Positions 17,766 to 27,693 of a DNA stretch of 64,000 bases are shown piece by piece. The position numbers and the translations under genes are program-made. The notes beneath the pieces were generated by a model, which saw only the letters and a program-made list of their open reading frames with translations, had not been told where the DNA came from and ran no database searches. Numbering within the stretch: the stretch's first letter is position 1; each line of letters opens with the position of its first letter. Source of the DNA: Winogradskyella bathintestinalis (GTDB lineage: Bacteria > Bacteroidota > Bacteroidia > Flavobacteriales > Flavobacteriaceae); assembly GCF_030407435.1 (NCBI RefSeq), contig NZ_JASDDK010000001.1, positions 434,001 to 498,000 of the forward strand. Direction: 5' to 3'.

Positions 17766-20700
17766 ATGAAAAAAATTACTCTATTTTTAATTATGTTTGG
17801 GTTCTTCCTCACAGCGAGCGCTCAATATAGTTTTGATCCGATTGAAGGCCCAACAAATGTGGCTCAAGGAACACCAGTGACTATTAATCTTAATGATGTG
17901 TCAAATAGCACTGCCGTACCAGCATCGTCATCGGGTTCTTACGAATCCTTTTCCGTAACAGCTGATTGGGTTGCCGGAGGTAGTAACCCTTATTCTAGTG
18001 AAGCAGATTTAACCGTAATTACAACAGCTGGGACGGTTGTAATAGACCCACCAACAACTAATGGTGCGGCTGGTGATGATACCGTAATAACATTCGAAGG
18101 TGATTTTGTTAACCCTTACGATCCTACTACGGATGGTTTTTTAGACCTAATTCTTAACCAGAGCTGGACCGGATCGGATGCCGATTGGTCAAATATTGTA
18201 GTAACCTTATTTGAAACTCCTACCTGTCTTGAGCCTTCTGGGATCACCGCAACTGGAGCCACATCAGAGTCAGTAATTTTAGATTGGACGGCAGGAGACT
18301 CAGAAACCGATTGGAATTTAGAATACAACAGTAATGATGATTTCGCACCAGGAAATGGGGAAGAAGAAAGTGCGAGTTCAGTATCTGGAACACCAAATAT
18401 TACTCTATCAGGTTTAACGGCTGCAACAACATATTATGTTTATTATCAAGCTAACTGTGGCACAGACGATTTAAGTTTATGGGTAGGTCCATTTATCTTT
18501 TCTACCGAGTGTGTGACCTTTACGGCACCTTATACAGAAGGTTTTGAAAATGCTGGAGATATTCCGCTGTGTTGGTCTATGAGCGGTGGAGAAGATTGGC
18601 AATTTGATAATGATACTGGGTTTGATGAAATTGGTGATAACGGAATTATAACAGGTTCTACCAATACTAACGAGTATTTTGCTTGGGTTGATTCTTCTGG
18701 CGATGATGGTCCTAGTACATTAACAAGTCCTTTAATTGACGTTAGTGGCTTAGCTGCACCTGCACTCTCATTTTTTGAAATTAGTGATAATCAAGATGAT
18801 GCAAACAGTACGTTAGAAGTTGAAGTTTGGGATGGAGCCGCTTGGAATCTAATGGCAACTTATAATACCAACACTGCAGGTTGGGAGCTAAAGGTTATAG
18901 ATTTAAGCACATTAACGATTACTGGAGATGTGCAAGCTCGTTTTATTTTCTCTGAGACTGTAACTGGTGACTTTTCAGATGATATTGCCATTGACGATGT
19001 CACTTTTGATGAAGCACCGAGTTGTTTTAATCCTTCTATGTTAGTTGCAAATAACATCACTTCAAATAGTGCTGAATTAAGTTGGTCGCAAGATGGCCCA
19101 GTATCTATGTGGAATATTGAAATTGTAACAGCCGGCGATACTCCTACAGGTACACCAACTGTTAGTGACGCTCCTAACCCATATATTGCAACAGGTTTAG
19201 ATGCTATAAGTGCTTACGATTTTTATGTTCAAACTATATGTAGTGCTGATGAAATGAGTTCTTGGGTTGGTCCTTTAACTTTTTCAACTTTATGTGAGGT
19301 TTTTACACCAGATTATATACAGAATTTCTCATCGGTTACATTTGATAACGCACCTGATTGTTGGGAGGAAGCTGGTGAAGGAGACCCTACAACTGGCCCA
19401 ACAGAATTTGGAGATAGCTCTTGGACGGTTGACGGTTTTCTTAACGATGGCACTACCGGAGCCTACAAAATAAATGTATATGAAATATTTACTGGTGATT
19501 TAAATGAGTGGATTTTATCCCCACAATTTGATTTAACTGGTGGACCTTTTCAAGTTGAGTTTGATTTTGGTATCACAACTTGGGGAGATCCAACAGCAGG
19601 AACTTTAGGATCAGATGATGTAGTTCATTTCTTAATATCTACAGATAATGGTGCCACATGGACTGCTTTAATTACATACGATAGTGCTTCCGATTTAAGT
19701 GATAATGGTGAGCATCCTGTAATAGATTTAACATCATACAGTGGTCAAATTGTGGAATTTGCATTTTATGCTACTAATGGTACTGTGGCTGATGATAACG
19801 ATAATGACGTTTTCGTAGATAACTTCAGAGTAAGAGGCATACCAACGTGTCCTGAACCATCAGATTTAACGGCAAACAACTTAAGTTTAACGTCTACTGA
19901 AATAAGTTGGACTGAAAATGGAACGGCAACATCATGGAATATTCAATATGGTGAAACTAATTTTGTGTTAGGAGATGGAACCATTGAGACTAATATTTCG
20001 TCAATTCCTTATGTTCTAACAGATTTAATGCCTGATACTAGTTATGAATTCTACGTTTCCGCTATATGTGGAGCGGGTAATGAAAGTTCTTATTTCGGTC
20101 CTTTTGAATTTTATACCGGCTATTGTGAGTCCATACCAACGAGTAATGATGGTAGTGGTGTTAATAATGTAACCGTTGGTATTACAGATTTCCCAAGTTT
20201 TGGTGATGAGTTTTATGAAAATCATACTACCCCGGTTGTAAATGCATTTCAAGGGATTGATACAAATGTAGAAATTGAATTTGGACATGGTACCTCATAC
20301 TTTACTAGTATATGGATTGATTTTAACGACAATTTAGTCTTCGATACAGACGAGTTAGTATTTGAAGGAGAATCTTCTGGAAGTAGCACTCCACATTTAT
20401 TAGACGCCTCTTTCATAATGCCTGCTACTGCAACCATAGGCGAACATAGAATGCGAATTGTTACGCATGATTATGTTCAAACACCACTTAATCCATGCTA
20501 TAGTGGACCTTGGGGTGTAACTCTCGATTTTACGTTAAATATTCAGGAGTTAAACTGTACAATTGCTGAAGCTAATTATACTACTGTTCCAGACTGTGAT
20601 AATGATCAGTTCTTTATTGATGTAAATATTACTGATTTAGGTGATGCTACATCCTTAGAAATTTCAAATAATTTTGATGCAGCAACAATTCAAGCATCAG

Positions 20701-23102
20701 CGATAGATACTTATCAAGCTGGTCCTTTCCCTTTTGGAACGGCCGTAAAAATATTTGTAACTAATGAGCAAGACAATGATTGCGTTATTGGTAGCGAAAC
20801 GTTTGAAGTATTGGCATGTCCACCGAGTAATGATGAATGTAGCGAAGCTATAGTAGCGGTTGTAAATGATGGTGCTTTGTGCGATAATGTAACACCTGGA
20901 ACAATTCTTGCCGCCACTCCTTCTGGAATTGATGCAGGAACTTGTGGTGGTACACCTAATGATGATGTGTGGTTTTCTTTTACAGCTTTAAGCGAATTAC
21001 AAATAATCTCAATTATAAATATAACTGGAGGCACCACTAACTTAGACCATGCTGTTTACGATGGTAGTTGTGGAACATTAACGGAACTTTATTGTTCAGA
21101 TGAAGACTCTAGTGTTACAACACAATTAGAAATCGGAAACACGTATTACATTCGTATTTTTAGTGGTGGAAGTGTATCTGAACTCTCTACATTCGATTTA
21201 TGTATAAGAGAAGCACCAGGTAACCTTATTTGTGAAAACGCTGACAACTTCTGTTCTGTTGGTGGAGCACTTACCACACCTAATATTGTTGGAATAGATG
21301 GTGTAGGAGCGGTAGCCTGTTTAGGTACAACTCCAAATCCGGTATGGAACATAATTCAAGTAGGTGAATCTGGACCGATTGAAATTGAAATTAACCAACA
21401 GGATGATAGTGGTAACGGCTTGGACGTCGATTTCGTAATTTGGGGACCATTTTCTAGCGTTGAAGATGCCTGTATTGATATAGTATTAGATGATTGTCCG
21501 TCTTGTCCTTTTTCTAATGATCCTGATAACGGTTTTTATCCGTTTGGTAATATTATAGATTGTAGCTACTCTGCAGATGCTACGGAAAACCTTACAATAG
21601 ATAATGCTCAAGAAGGTGATGTATACATGTTATTAGTGACTAATTTTAACGGAGGTGCTGGTAATATAACCATCGAGCAAACAAATATTAATGGTGATGG
21701 TAGTGGCAGTATTGTGGCAGACATTGACGCAGAAATTGTAAATAACGAAGGTTATCAAATTTCAGATGCCGATAATGATCCATCAACACCAGATGAATTG
21801 AATGCTTGTGCTGAATCAGTTGTGTTAGAAGCTAACTCACCACTTGCTGATGAATTTATTTGGTTTGAAGATGGTTTTGTCATTCCAAATGAAACGTCTA
21901 GCACGCTTACAGTAACAGCAGGAGGTTTTGGCTTAGGAGCTAGTAACTATCAGGTACAAGCAATCGATACCCAATGTGATGCAAATACGTATTCTGAAGT
22001 GGTTGTTGTGAATTTATATACCGATCCAGATGCTCTTGCACCACAAACTATTACAACTTGTGATGGACCAGAAGCTGATGGTATTGAATTATTTGATTTA
22101 GATGCATTCACTGAAACTCTAGGAATATCTGATGAATTTACGGTAAGTTTTTATGAAAATTCAATAGATGCGAATTCGACAATGAACCCTGTTACTTCGC
22201 CATATAGCTCAACTACAGGTGAAACCTTGGTTATGCGGATAGAAGACACAGACCAAATCGACAATCCTAATTATTTCGGCTGTCGTAAGTTAGTGGTCGT
22301 TAATTTAGTTGTGAATCCAGCACTTGCTATAACGCAACCAGATCCATTACCAATATGCGGCAACGTTGCCGGTGAAACTACCGTTGATTTAACATCTATA
22401 AGTAGCGAGGTCACCACTGATCCTAATTTAACTGTAACGTTCCATACATCTCAAGAAGATGCAGACGCTGGGACCGGCGATGTAACTAGTACGTCTTATG
22501 ATACTACTGGTGAAACACTATATATCCGAGCAGCAGATAATGATACACAATGTTACCAAACAACGACATTTGAAATCATAGTTAATGTGCCACCAGTGGC
22601 AAGTTTTGATACCGTTTCTTATGAAGTTTGTCCAGAAGCAACCGTTCCTATTTCAATAGGTATTGTACCTGATAATTTTACAGAATCAGATGTATCGGTT
22701 AGCTGGACATTAGATGGTAGTCCTTTTAGTGGAAGTGGATTAATGCTAAATAATGTCTTTACTGCTGGTGTATATTCTGCAACTATAACCGTTAATAATA
22801 CAAGCTGTTCAGAAGTTATTGAAACCACAGTGATTCAATTAGAGTCGTGCATATTCCCAGAAGGAATATCGCCAAACAACGATGATAAGAACGATAATTT
22901 TGACCTAAGAAGTTTCGATGTTACTAAACTTGAAATATTCAATAGAAATGGAACTTTAGTATATTCTAAAAACAATTATACTAATGAATGGGTTGGCCAA
23001 ACCAATGACGGTGAAGAGCTACCTGTAGGTACGTATTTCTATACCATTATTTACGAAGGTGGTACAAAATCAAAAAGTGCTTGGGTATACATTAACAGAT
23101 AA
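17766..23102 (+). CDS. Giant secreted adhesin-like protein with T9SS type B sorting domain
   Basis: A 1778-residue cell-surface or secreted protein. It has a signal peptide (residues 1-19, ending TASAQ). Three fibronectin type III-like modules each begin with a Cys-Pro-Ser-type motif (near 152, 418 and 695; for example WNLEYN and WNIQYG strands). Jelly-roll segments of the choice-of-anchor type lie between them (near 255 and 515), and a GEVED-like domain with WIDFNDNLVFDTDEL sits near 850. Long acidic Ig-like stretches follow. The last 85 residues (FPEGISPNNDDKNDNFDLR to the end) are the gliding-motility-associated type B C-terminal domain. The porP/sprF-like and PorE-like genes follow directly and probably serve its export. 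Confidence 0.92.
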   Translation: MKKITLFLIMFGFFLTASAQYSFDPIEGPTNVAQGTPVTINLNDVSNSTAVPASSSGSYESFSVTADWVAGGSNPYSSEADLTVITTAGTVVIDPPTTNGAAGDDTVITFEGDFVNPYDPTTDGFLDLILNQSWTGSDADWSNIVVTLFETPTCLEPSGITATGATSESVILDWTAGDSETDWNLEYNSNDDFAPGNGEEESASSVSGTPNITLSGLTAATTYYVYYQANCGTDDLSLWVGPFIFSTECVTFTAPYTEGFENAGDIPLCWSMSGGEDWQFDNDTGFDEIGDNGIITGSTNTNEYFAWVDSSGDDGPSTLTSPLIDVSGLAAPALSFFEISDNQDDANSTLEVEVWDGAAWNLMATYNTNTAGWELKVIDLSTLTITGDVQARFIFSETVTGDFSDDIAIDDVTFDEAPSCFNPSMLVANNITSNSAELSWSQDGPVSMWNIEIVTAGDTPTGTPTVSDAPNPYIATGLDAISAYDFYVQTICSADEMSSWVGPLTFSTLCEVFTPDYIQNFSSVTFDNAPDCWEEAGEGDPTTGPTEFGDSSWTVDGFLNDGTTGAYKINVYEIFTGDLNEWILSPQFDLTGGPFQVEFDFGITTWGDPTAGTLGSDDVVHFLISTDNGATWTALITYDSASDLSDNGEHPVIDLTSYSGQIVEFAFYATNGTVADDNDNDVFVDNFRVRGIPTCPEPSDLTANNLSLTSTEISWTENGTATSWNIQYGETNFVLGDGTIETNISSIPYVLTDLMPDTSYEFYVSAICGAGNESSYFGPFEFYTGYCESIPTSNDGSGVNNVTVGITDFPSFGDEFYENHTTPVVNAFQGIDTNVEIEFGHGTSYFTSIWIDFNDNLVFDTDELVFEGESSGSSTPHLLDASFIMPATATIGEHRMRIVTHDYVQTPLNPCYSGPWGVTLDFTLNIQELNCTIAEANYTTVPDCDNDQFFIDVNITDLGDATSLEISNNFDAATIQASAIDTYQAGPFPFGTAVKIFVTNEQDNDCVIGSETFEVLACPPSNDECSEAIVAVVNDGALCDNVTPGTILAATPSGIDAGTCGGTPNDDVWFSFTALSELQIISIINITGGTTNLDHAVYDGSCGTLTELYCSDEDSSVTTQLEIGNTYYIRIFSGGSVSELSTFDLCIREAPGNLICENADNFCSVGGALTTPNIVGIDGVGAVACLGTTPNPVWNIIQVGESGPIEIEINQQDDSGNGLDVDFVIWGPFSSVEDACIDIVLDDCPSCPFSNDPDNGFYPFGNIIDCSYSADATENLTIDNAQEGDVYMLLVTNFNGGAGNITIEQTNINGDGSGSIVADIDAEIVNNEGYQISDADNDPSTPDELNACAESVVLEANSPLADEFIWFEDGFVIPNETSSTLTVTAGGFGLGASNYQVQAIDTQCDANTYSEVVVVNLYTDPDALAPQTITTCDGPEADGIELFDLDAFTETLGISDEFTVSFYENSIDANSTMNPVTSPYSSTTGETLVMRIEDTDQIDNPNYFGCRKLVVVNLVVNPALAITQPDPLPICGNVAGETTVDLTSISSEVTTDPNLTVTFHTSQEDADAGTGDVTSTSYDTTGETLYIRAADNDTQCYQTTTFEIIVNVPPVASFDTVSYEVCPEATVPISIGIVPDNFTESDVSVSWTLDGSPFSGSGLMLNNVFTAGVYSATITVNNTSCSEVIETTVIQLESCIFPEGISPNNDDKNDNFDLRSFDVTKLEIFNRNGTLVYSKNNYTNEWVGQTNDGEELPVGTYFYTIIYEGGTKSKSAWVYINR

Positions 23103-23128
23103 TCAACTAACAGAATCAACTTTATATA

Positions 23129-24034
23129 ATGAAAAAACTCTCTATTATAGTGGTTTTGCTCTTAGCATTTCAGATGCACGGGCAACAAGACCCTCAGTAC
23201 ACACAGTACATGTATAATATGAACGTAGTAAACCCTGCTTATGCAGGCTCAAAAGAAGGACTTTCTTTTGGATTACTATACAGAAACCAATGGTCTAAAA
23301 TTGATGGAGGTCCAGAAACAGGAACGTTTTTTGGCCATACTCCAATTGGCAACAATCTCGGGTTAGGTCTGTCAGTAATATCAGATAATATTGGTCCCGT
23401 TAAGGAAACTAATGCTTATGTCGATGTATCCTATACTTTAAATTTAGGAGGTGAACATAAACTGGCCTTTGGTGTAAAAGCTGGTGCCACTTTTCATGAT
23501 ATTGGTTTATCTGATATAGATATTATTGATGAAGATGATATATTTCTTAATCAAGATATTAGTTCAACCACGCCAAATATTGGACCAGGCTTCTTTTATT
23601 ATACCAACAAATACTATGTTTCTTTATCCGTACCAAATTTATTATCCTCGGTACATTTAGATTCAGATGGTCGCAATATAGGATCCGAAACACAGCACTA
23701 TTTCTTAACTGGTGGTTACGTGTTCGACCTCTCACCAAACACAGAACTTAAACCTTCAGTGCTGGTAAAATCGGCATTTGATGCTCCGACATCATTTGAT
23801 GTAAACTTAAATGCAAGGTTCTTTAAGAAATTTGAAATTGGAGCATCCTATAGATTAGATGATTCATTTTCTGGTCTTGTAAATTTTGCACTTACAGACG
23901 GTTTAAGAATTGGATATGCGTATGATGCGATTTCTTCAGATATCAAGAAGTATTCACCAGCATCTCACGAAGTTATGATTTTATTCGATCTTAATTTTCC
24001 AAAGCGTGTTTCACGTTCACCAAGATACTTTTAA
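23129..24034 (+). CDS. PorP/SprF family type IX secretion outer-membrane protein
   Basis: A 301-residue outer-membrane barrel of the PorP/SprF family, which is needed for surface attachment or export of partner type B T9SS substrates. The signal peptide is residues 1-18. The mature protein begins with the hallmark QDPQYTQYMYNMNVVNPAYAG, followed by SFGLLYRNQWSKIDG. It lies 26 nt after the giant sorted protein and 21 nt before the PorE-like gene. This is the usual flavobacterial trio, and it probably acts on the upstream gene product specifically. A full PorKLMN locus is not in the window. Confidence 0.94.
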   Translation: MKKLSIIVVLLLAFQMHGQQDPQYTQYMYNMNVVNPAYAGSKEGLSFGLLYRNQWSKIDGGPETGTFFGHTPIGNNLGLGLSVISDNIGPVKETNAYVDVSYTLNLGGEHKLAFGVKAGATFHDIGLSDIDIIDEDDIFLNQDISSTTPNIGPGFFYYTNKYYVSLSVPNLLSSVHLDSDGRNIGSETQHYFLTGGYVFDLSPNTELKPSVLVKSAFDAPTSFDVNLNARFFKKFEIGASYRLDDSFSGLVNFALTDGLRIGYAYDAISSDIKKYSPASHEVMILFDLNFPKRVSRSPRYF

Positions 24035-24055
24035 TCAGTTAAGCTAAAAACAATT

Positions 24056-25969
24056 ATGAAAAACTTTAAAACATTATTATTTATTACGTTGATGAGTAGC
24101 TTATGCTTAACTGCTCAGAATAACGATACAAAAAAGGCAGATAAACTCTTTGCAAGATTTCAATATGTAAAAGCAGCCGAAAGTTATAACAAACTAGTGG
24201 AGGATGGAAAAGCCGATGCGTATGTTTATGGACAACTTGCCGAAAGTTACTATAACATTTTTAATACTGAAGCGGCAGAGCGTTGGTATGCAAAAGCTTT
24301 AGAGACTTCAGATAAGCCAGAAATGGTTTATAAATACTCGCAAATGCTTAAAGCGAATGGTAAGTACGAAGCCTCTAACCAGCAAATGGAAAAATTTGCT
24401 AATATGCGTCCATCGGACAACCGAGCTACAGCATATAGAAAAAACCCAAATTACCTTCCTAAAATTTTAGAACAAGGTAAAAAGTTCAATGTACAGAATG
24501 CGGATTTCAACTCAACACAATCAGATTTTGGTGGTACTAAAAATGATGGTAAGCTTTACATTACTTCTGGCCGTAACGACAGTCGTAAAACTTATGGTTG
24601 GAATGATCAACCTTTTCTAGATATATATACAATTGCTCAAAACTCTGATAGTACATATCAAGAACCAACTTTAGCAAATAATAAAATCAACACAAAATTT
24701 CACGAAGGTTTAGTTTCATTTTCACCAGATGGAAATACCATGTATTTCTCTAGAGAGAGTTTTTTCGAAAAAGATTATGAAAAAGACTCATTAACGAGTG
24801 CGCGTTTTAGTCAAATTTATTTATTCAAAGTCACTAAATTAGGTGAGGATTGGGATACTGTAGAGGATTTAGGTATTAATAGTGAGAATTATTCTGTTAA
24901 AAATCCTTCGGTAAGTTCGGATGGTAAAACCTTGTATTTTGCGTCGAACATGCCAGGTGGTTTTGGTCAATTCGATATTTATAAAGCCTCCATAAATGCA
25001 GATGGCACTATAGGAAAGCCAGAAAACTTAGGACAAAAGGTAAATACAGAAGGACAAGAAATGTTCCCATACATTAGTAGTAACGAAACACTCTATTTTT
25101 CATCTAATGGTCATTTAGGACTAGGTGGCTTAGATGTTTTCTATACTAAACTAATTGACGGTACCCTTGCGCCAGCTCGTAATGTTGGTATACCAATAAA
25201 TAGTAATGCTGATGATTTCGCATTTTCTATAGATGAAGAGAATGATAATGGATTTATATCATCTAATAGAGAAGGTGGAAAAGGAAGTGATGATATTTAC
25301 AAGTTTAAAAAACTACAACCATTATGTGATGTTGTAATAAGTGCCACAGTATTAGATGATGAAACCAGAGAACCAATTAGTGGTGCATCTGTAGCTTTAT
25401 ATGATGATGAAGGTAATAAAGTAATTTCAAAAATGACCAATGATGATGGTATCGCTGAATTTATTGTAGAATGTGATAAAGATTCTGAGCTCGAGGTAGT
25501 AATGGATGGTTTTGACAGTAAAAAAGTTCCAGTAAAAGGTACTAACGATGAAGAAAACAACGTTCAAATTTCATTACAACCAATTGAAACAATTATTGCT
25601 CCTGAAGAAATTGTATTAGCTCCAATTTTCTTTGAATTCGACAAATCTAATATAACAGCACAAGCCGCTTTTGAATTAGATAAACTTGTACAAGTAATGA
25701 AAAAATATCCTCAACTAATTATTAAAGCTACATCACATACAGATGAAAGAGGACGAGAAGCATATAATGAAGCACTTTCTGATCGTAGAGCAAAAACTAC
25801 AGTGCAATATGTAATTTCTCAAGGTATAGATGAATCTCGTATTTCTGGAATAGGTAAAGGGGAATCAGAACCAAAAATAGATTGTTCTGGAGGTTGTACT
25901 CAAGAACAACATGCAGAAAATAGACGTTCAGAATTTATAATTGAAAGTGGTGATCCGCAAAACGACTAA
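24056..25969 (+). CDS. PorE-like OmpA family protein (TPR, PD40, CRD, OmpA)
   Basis: A 637-residue periplasmic, peptidoglycan-binding protein. Domain order is signal peptide (1-20), TPR-like helices (about 25-120), PD40/WD40-like propeller repeats (about 160-420, for example LVSFSPDGNTMYFSR and PSVSSDGKTLYFAS), a carboxypeptidase-regulatory-like domain (about 425-505) and a C-terminal OmpA domain (about 520-637, with FFEFDKSNIT and SHTDERGREAYNEALSDRRA). This architecture matches PorE of the type IX system, which links the outer-membrane complex to peptidoglycan. It is the last gene of the T9SS trio and is closed by a strong terminator. Confidence 0.92.
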   Translation: MKNFKTLLFITLMSSLCLTAQNNDTKKADKLFARFQYVKAAESYNKLVEDGKADAYVYGQLAESYYNIFNTEAAERWYAKALETSDKPEMVYKYSQMLKANGKYEASNQQMEKFANMRPSDNRATAYRKNPNYLPKILEQGKKFNVQNADFNSTQSDFGGTKNDGKLYITSGRNDSRKTYGWNDQPFLDIYTIAQNSDSTYQEPTLANNKINTKFHEGLVSFSPDGNTMYFSRESFFEKDYEKDSLTSARFSQIYLFKVTKLGEDWDTVEDLGINSENYSVKNPSVSSDGKTLYFASNMPGGFGQFDIYKASINADGTIGKPENLGQKVNTEGQEMFPYISSNETLYFSSNGHLGLGGLDVFYTKLIDGTLAPARNVGIPINSNADDFAFSIDEENDNGFISSNREGGKGSDDIYKFKKLQPLCDVVISATVLDDETREPISGASVALYDDEGNKVISKMTNDDGIAEFIVECDKDSELEVVMDGFDSKKVPVKGTNDEENNVQISLQPIETIIAPEEIVLAPIFFEFDKSNITAQAAFELDKLVQVMKKYPQLIIKATSHTDERGREAYNEALSDRRAKTTVQYVISQGIDESRISGIGKGESEPKIDCSGGCTQEQHAENRRSEFIIESGDPQND

Positions 25970-25993
25970 ATAATATCTTAGTACATTAAAAAG

Positions 25994-26028
25994 AGCCTAT
26001 TTCTTAAAAAGAATAGGCTTTTTTTTTT
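25994..26028. terminator. Bidirectional intrinsic terminator
   Basis: A stem of AGCCTATT with AATAGGCT, extended by CTT and AAG around a bulged T, is followed by ten T residues on the plus strand. A shorter T-run lies on the minus strand. It sits between the convergent PorE-like and CYTH genes. Confidence 0.85.
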
Positions 26029-26497
26029 ACCAAGATAAAAAAGGATTTACACTTAATTGGGAGTTATAGTACCGTACATCACCTGTAACCTCTTTACCCA
26101 ACCATTTCGGTTTCTCAAAATTTTCAATTTCAGAATTCAGTTCAACTTCTGCAATTATTAATCCTGCATTCTCATCATAAAATTCATCAACTTCAAAAAT
26201 ATGTTTACCACTTTTTATCTCGAATCGGGTTTTATTAATTATCCCTTTTTCACATAATTGTAAAAGCTGTTCCGCTTCTGTTATAGAAATTTCTTTTTCC
26301 CATTCAAAACGTGATAAACCGTTTTTTGAAGAAAGCCCTTTTATAGTTAAATAGCCATTGTCATTTTTGAGTCTTACTCTAACAGTTCTTTCTTTGTGAC
26401 TATTTAAGAAGCCTTGTTTAATGGAATAACTATTAAAGGCTAATACTTTGAAGGCTTCAGAGTTTACCAAAAATTTACGTTCTATTTCGATATTCAT
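26027..26497 (-). CDS. CYTH domain protein (triphosphate tunnel metalloenzyme)
   Basis: A 156-residue CYTH/TTM protein. It opens with the signature EIERKFLV (residues 3-10) and carries the alternating charged strands of the tunnel: RTVRVRLKNDNGYLTIKG (near 37), FEWEKEI, KTRFEIKSGKHIFEVDEF and IAEVELNSE. Members hydrolyse inorganic triphosphate or related compounds in the cytosol. The exact substrate cannot be told. It is convergent with the PorE-like gene and divergent from dinB. Confidence 0.92.
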   Translation of the reverse strand: MNIEIERKFLVNSEAFKVLAFNSYSIKQGFLNSHKERTVRVRLKNDNGYLTIKGLSSKNGLSRFEWEKEISITEAEQLLQLCEKGIINKTRFEIKSGKHIFEVDEFYDENAGLIIAEVELNSEIENFEKPKWLGKEVTGDVRYYNSQLSVNPFLSW

Positions 26498-26533
26498 AGG
26501 AACTAAATATAAAATTAAAAGACATTTAATCCC

Positions 26534-26541
26534 TAAATTTA
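26534..26541 (+). promoter_or_regulatory. -7-like box 4 nt before dinB
   Basis: TAAATTTA differs from TAnnTTTG only in the last base and ends 4 nt before the dinB ATG. This is the same spacing as at thiL and the DUF2480 gene. Confidence 0.3.
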
Positions 26542-26545
26542 CACC

Positions 26546-27649
26546 ATGCTAAATGATTTACCAATAAGAAAGATAATTCATGTGGATATGGATGCGTTTT
26601 ATGCTTCCGTAGCCCAAATGGATAATCCTGAACTTAGAGGTAAAGCGATAGCCGTTGGAGGTGGTGGTACAAGAGGAGTAGTCAGTGCTGCAAGTTATGA
26701 AGCACGAAAATTTGGTGTAAAAAGTGCTATGTCTGGCCGTTTAGCTATAAAACTTTGTCCGGATTTAATCTTTGTTAAAACAGATTTTGAGCGCTACTCA
26801 GAAATTTCAAAACGCATTCGTCAGATATTTTTTGAGTATACCGATTTGGTTGAACCTTTATCATTAGATGAAGCTTATTTAGACGTTACAAATAACAAAA
26901 TAGGCTTACCTAGCGCCACTTTACTTGCCCAAAAGATAAGACAACGTATCTTTGACGAAGTTGGTTTAACAGCTTCCGCAGGCATTTCTATTAATAAGTT
27001 CATTGCAAAGGTGGCGAGTGATTATAATAAACCAAATGGTCAAAAAACGGTTAATCCTGAAGACGTACTAGAATTTTTAGAAGTTTTGGATATCAGAAAA
27101 TTTTACGGTGTCGGAAAAGTGACGGCAGAAAAAATGTACCAAAAAGGGATTTTTACAGGTAAAGATTTGAAATCTAAAACACTAGAGTACTTAAAAGACA
27201 ATTTTGGAAAATCTGGAAGCCACTATTATCACGTCGTTAGAGGAATTCATAACAACGAGGTAAAACCAAATCGTATTCGTAAATCTTTAGCTGCCGAACG
27301 CACCTTTAGCGAAAATCTATCTTCGGAAGTTTTTATGCTCGAAAAGCTAGATCATATTGCAGAGGAAGTCTCCAAACGCTTACATAAAACTAAAGTTACA
27401 GGAAAAACGATAACTTTAAAGATAAAGTACAGCGATTTCACATTGCAAACGCGTAGTAAAACCTTGCCCTATTATGTAAGTGAAAAAGCGATTCTATTAG
27501 AAACCGCCAAAGATCTGTTGTATCAAGATGCTTTAAATAATTCAGTTCGACTTTTAGGCATCTCTTTGTCTAATTTAAATACGGATGTGAAAACAATAAA
27601 AAAGTCTGAAAAAGAAACGGTTAGCGTGCAACTAAAGTTTGAATTTTAA
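26546..27649 (+). CDS. dinB: DNA polymerase IV (Y-family, DinB)
   Basis: An error-prone translesion polymerase of 367 residues. Catalytic motifs are IHVDMDAFYASVAQMDNP (near 11, first metal aspartate) and PLSLDEAYLDVT (near 102, the DE pair). The helix-hairpin-helix thumb is KFYGVGKVTAEKM (near 187), followed by a little-finger domain. The extreme C-terminus VQLKFEF is a plausible clamp-binding tail. The neighbours are unrelated. No SOS box was identified. Confidence 0.96.
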   Translation: MLNDLPIRKIIHVDMDAFYASVAQMDNPELRGKAIAVGGGGTRGVVSAASYEARKFGVKSAMSGRLAIKLCPDLIFVKTDFERYSEISKRIRQIFFEYTDLVEPLSLDEAYLDVTNNKIGLPSATLLAQKIRQRIFDEVGLTASAGISINKFIAKVASDYNKPNGQKTVNPEDVLEFLEVLDIRKFYGVGKVTAEKMYQKGIFTGKDLKSKTLEYLKDNFGKSGSHYYHVVRGIHNNEVKPNRIRKSLAAERTFSENLSSEVFMLEKLDHIAEEVSKRLHKTKVTGKTITLKIKYSDFTLQTRSKTLPYYVSEKAILLETAKDLLYQDALNNSVRLLGISLSNLNTDVKTIKKSEKETVSVQLKFEF

Positions 27650-27693
27650 TACTACTATATTATTAACTTTATTATTCCATTCAATTCCAAACC

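Noticed and set aside
18220..19960. Repeated Cys-Pro-Ser blocks in the giant gene, considered as nucleotide repeats
   Set aside because: They are diverged fibronectin type III modules; the DNA identity between them is low.
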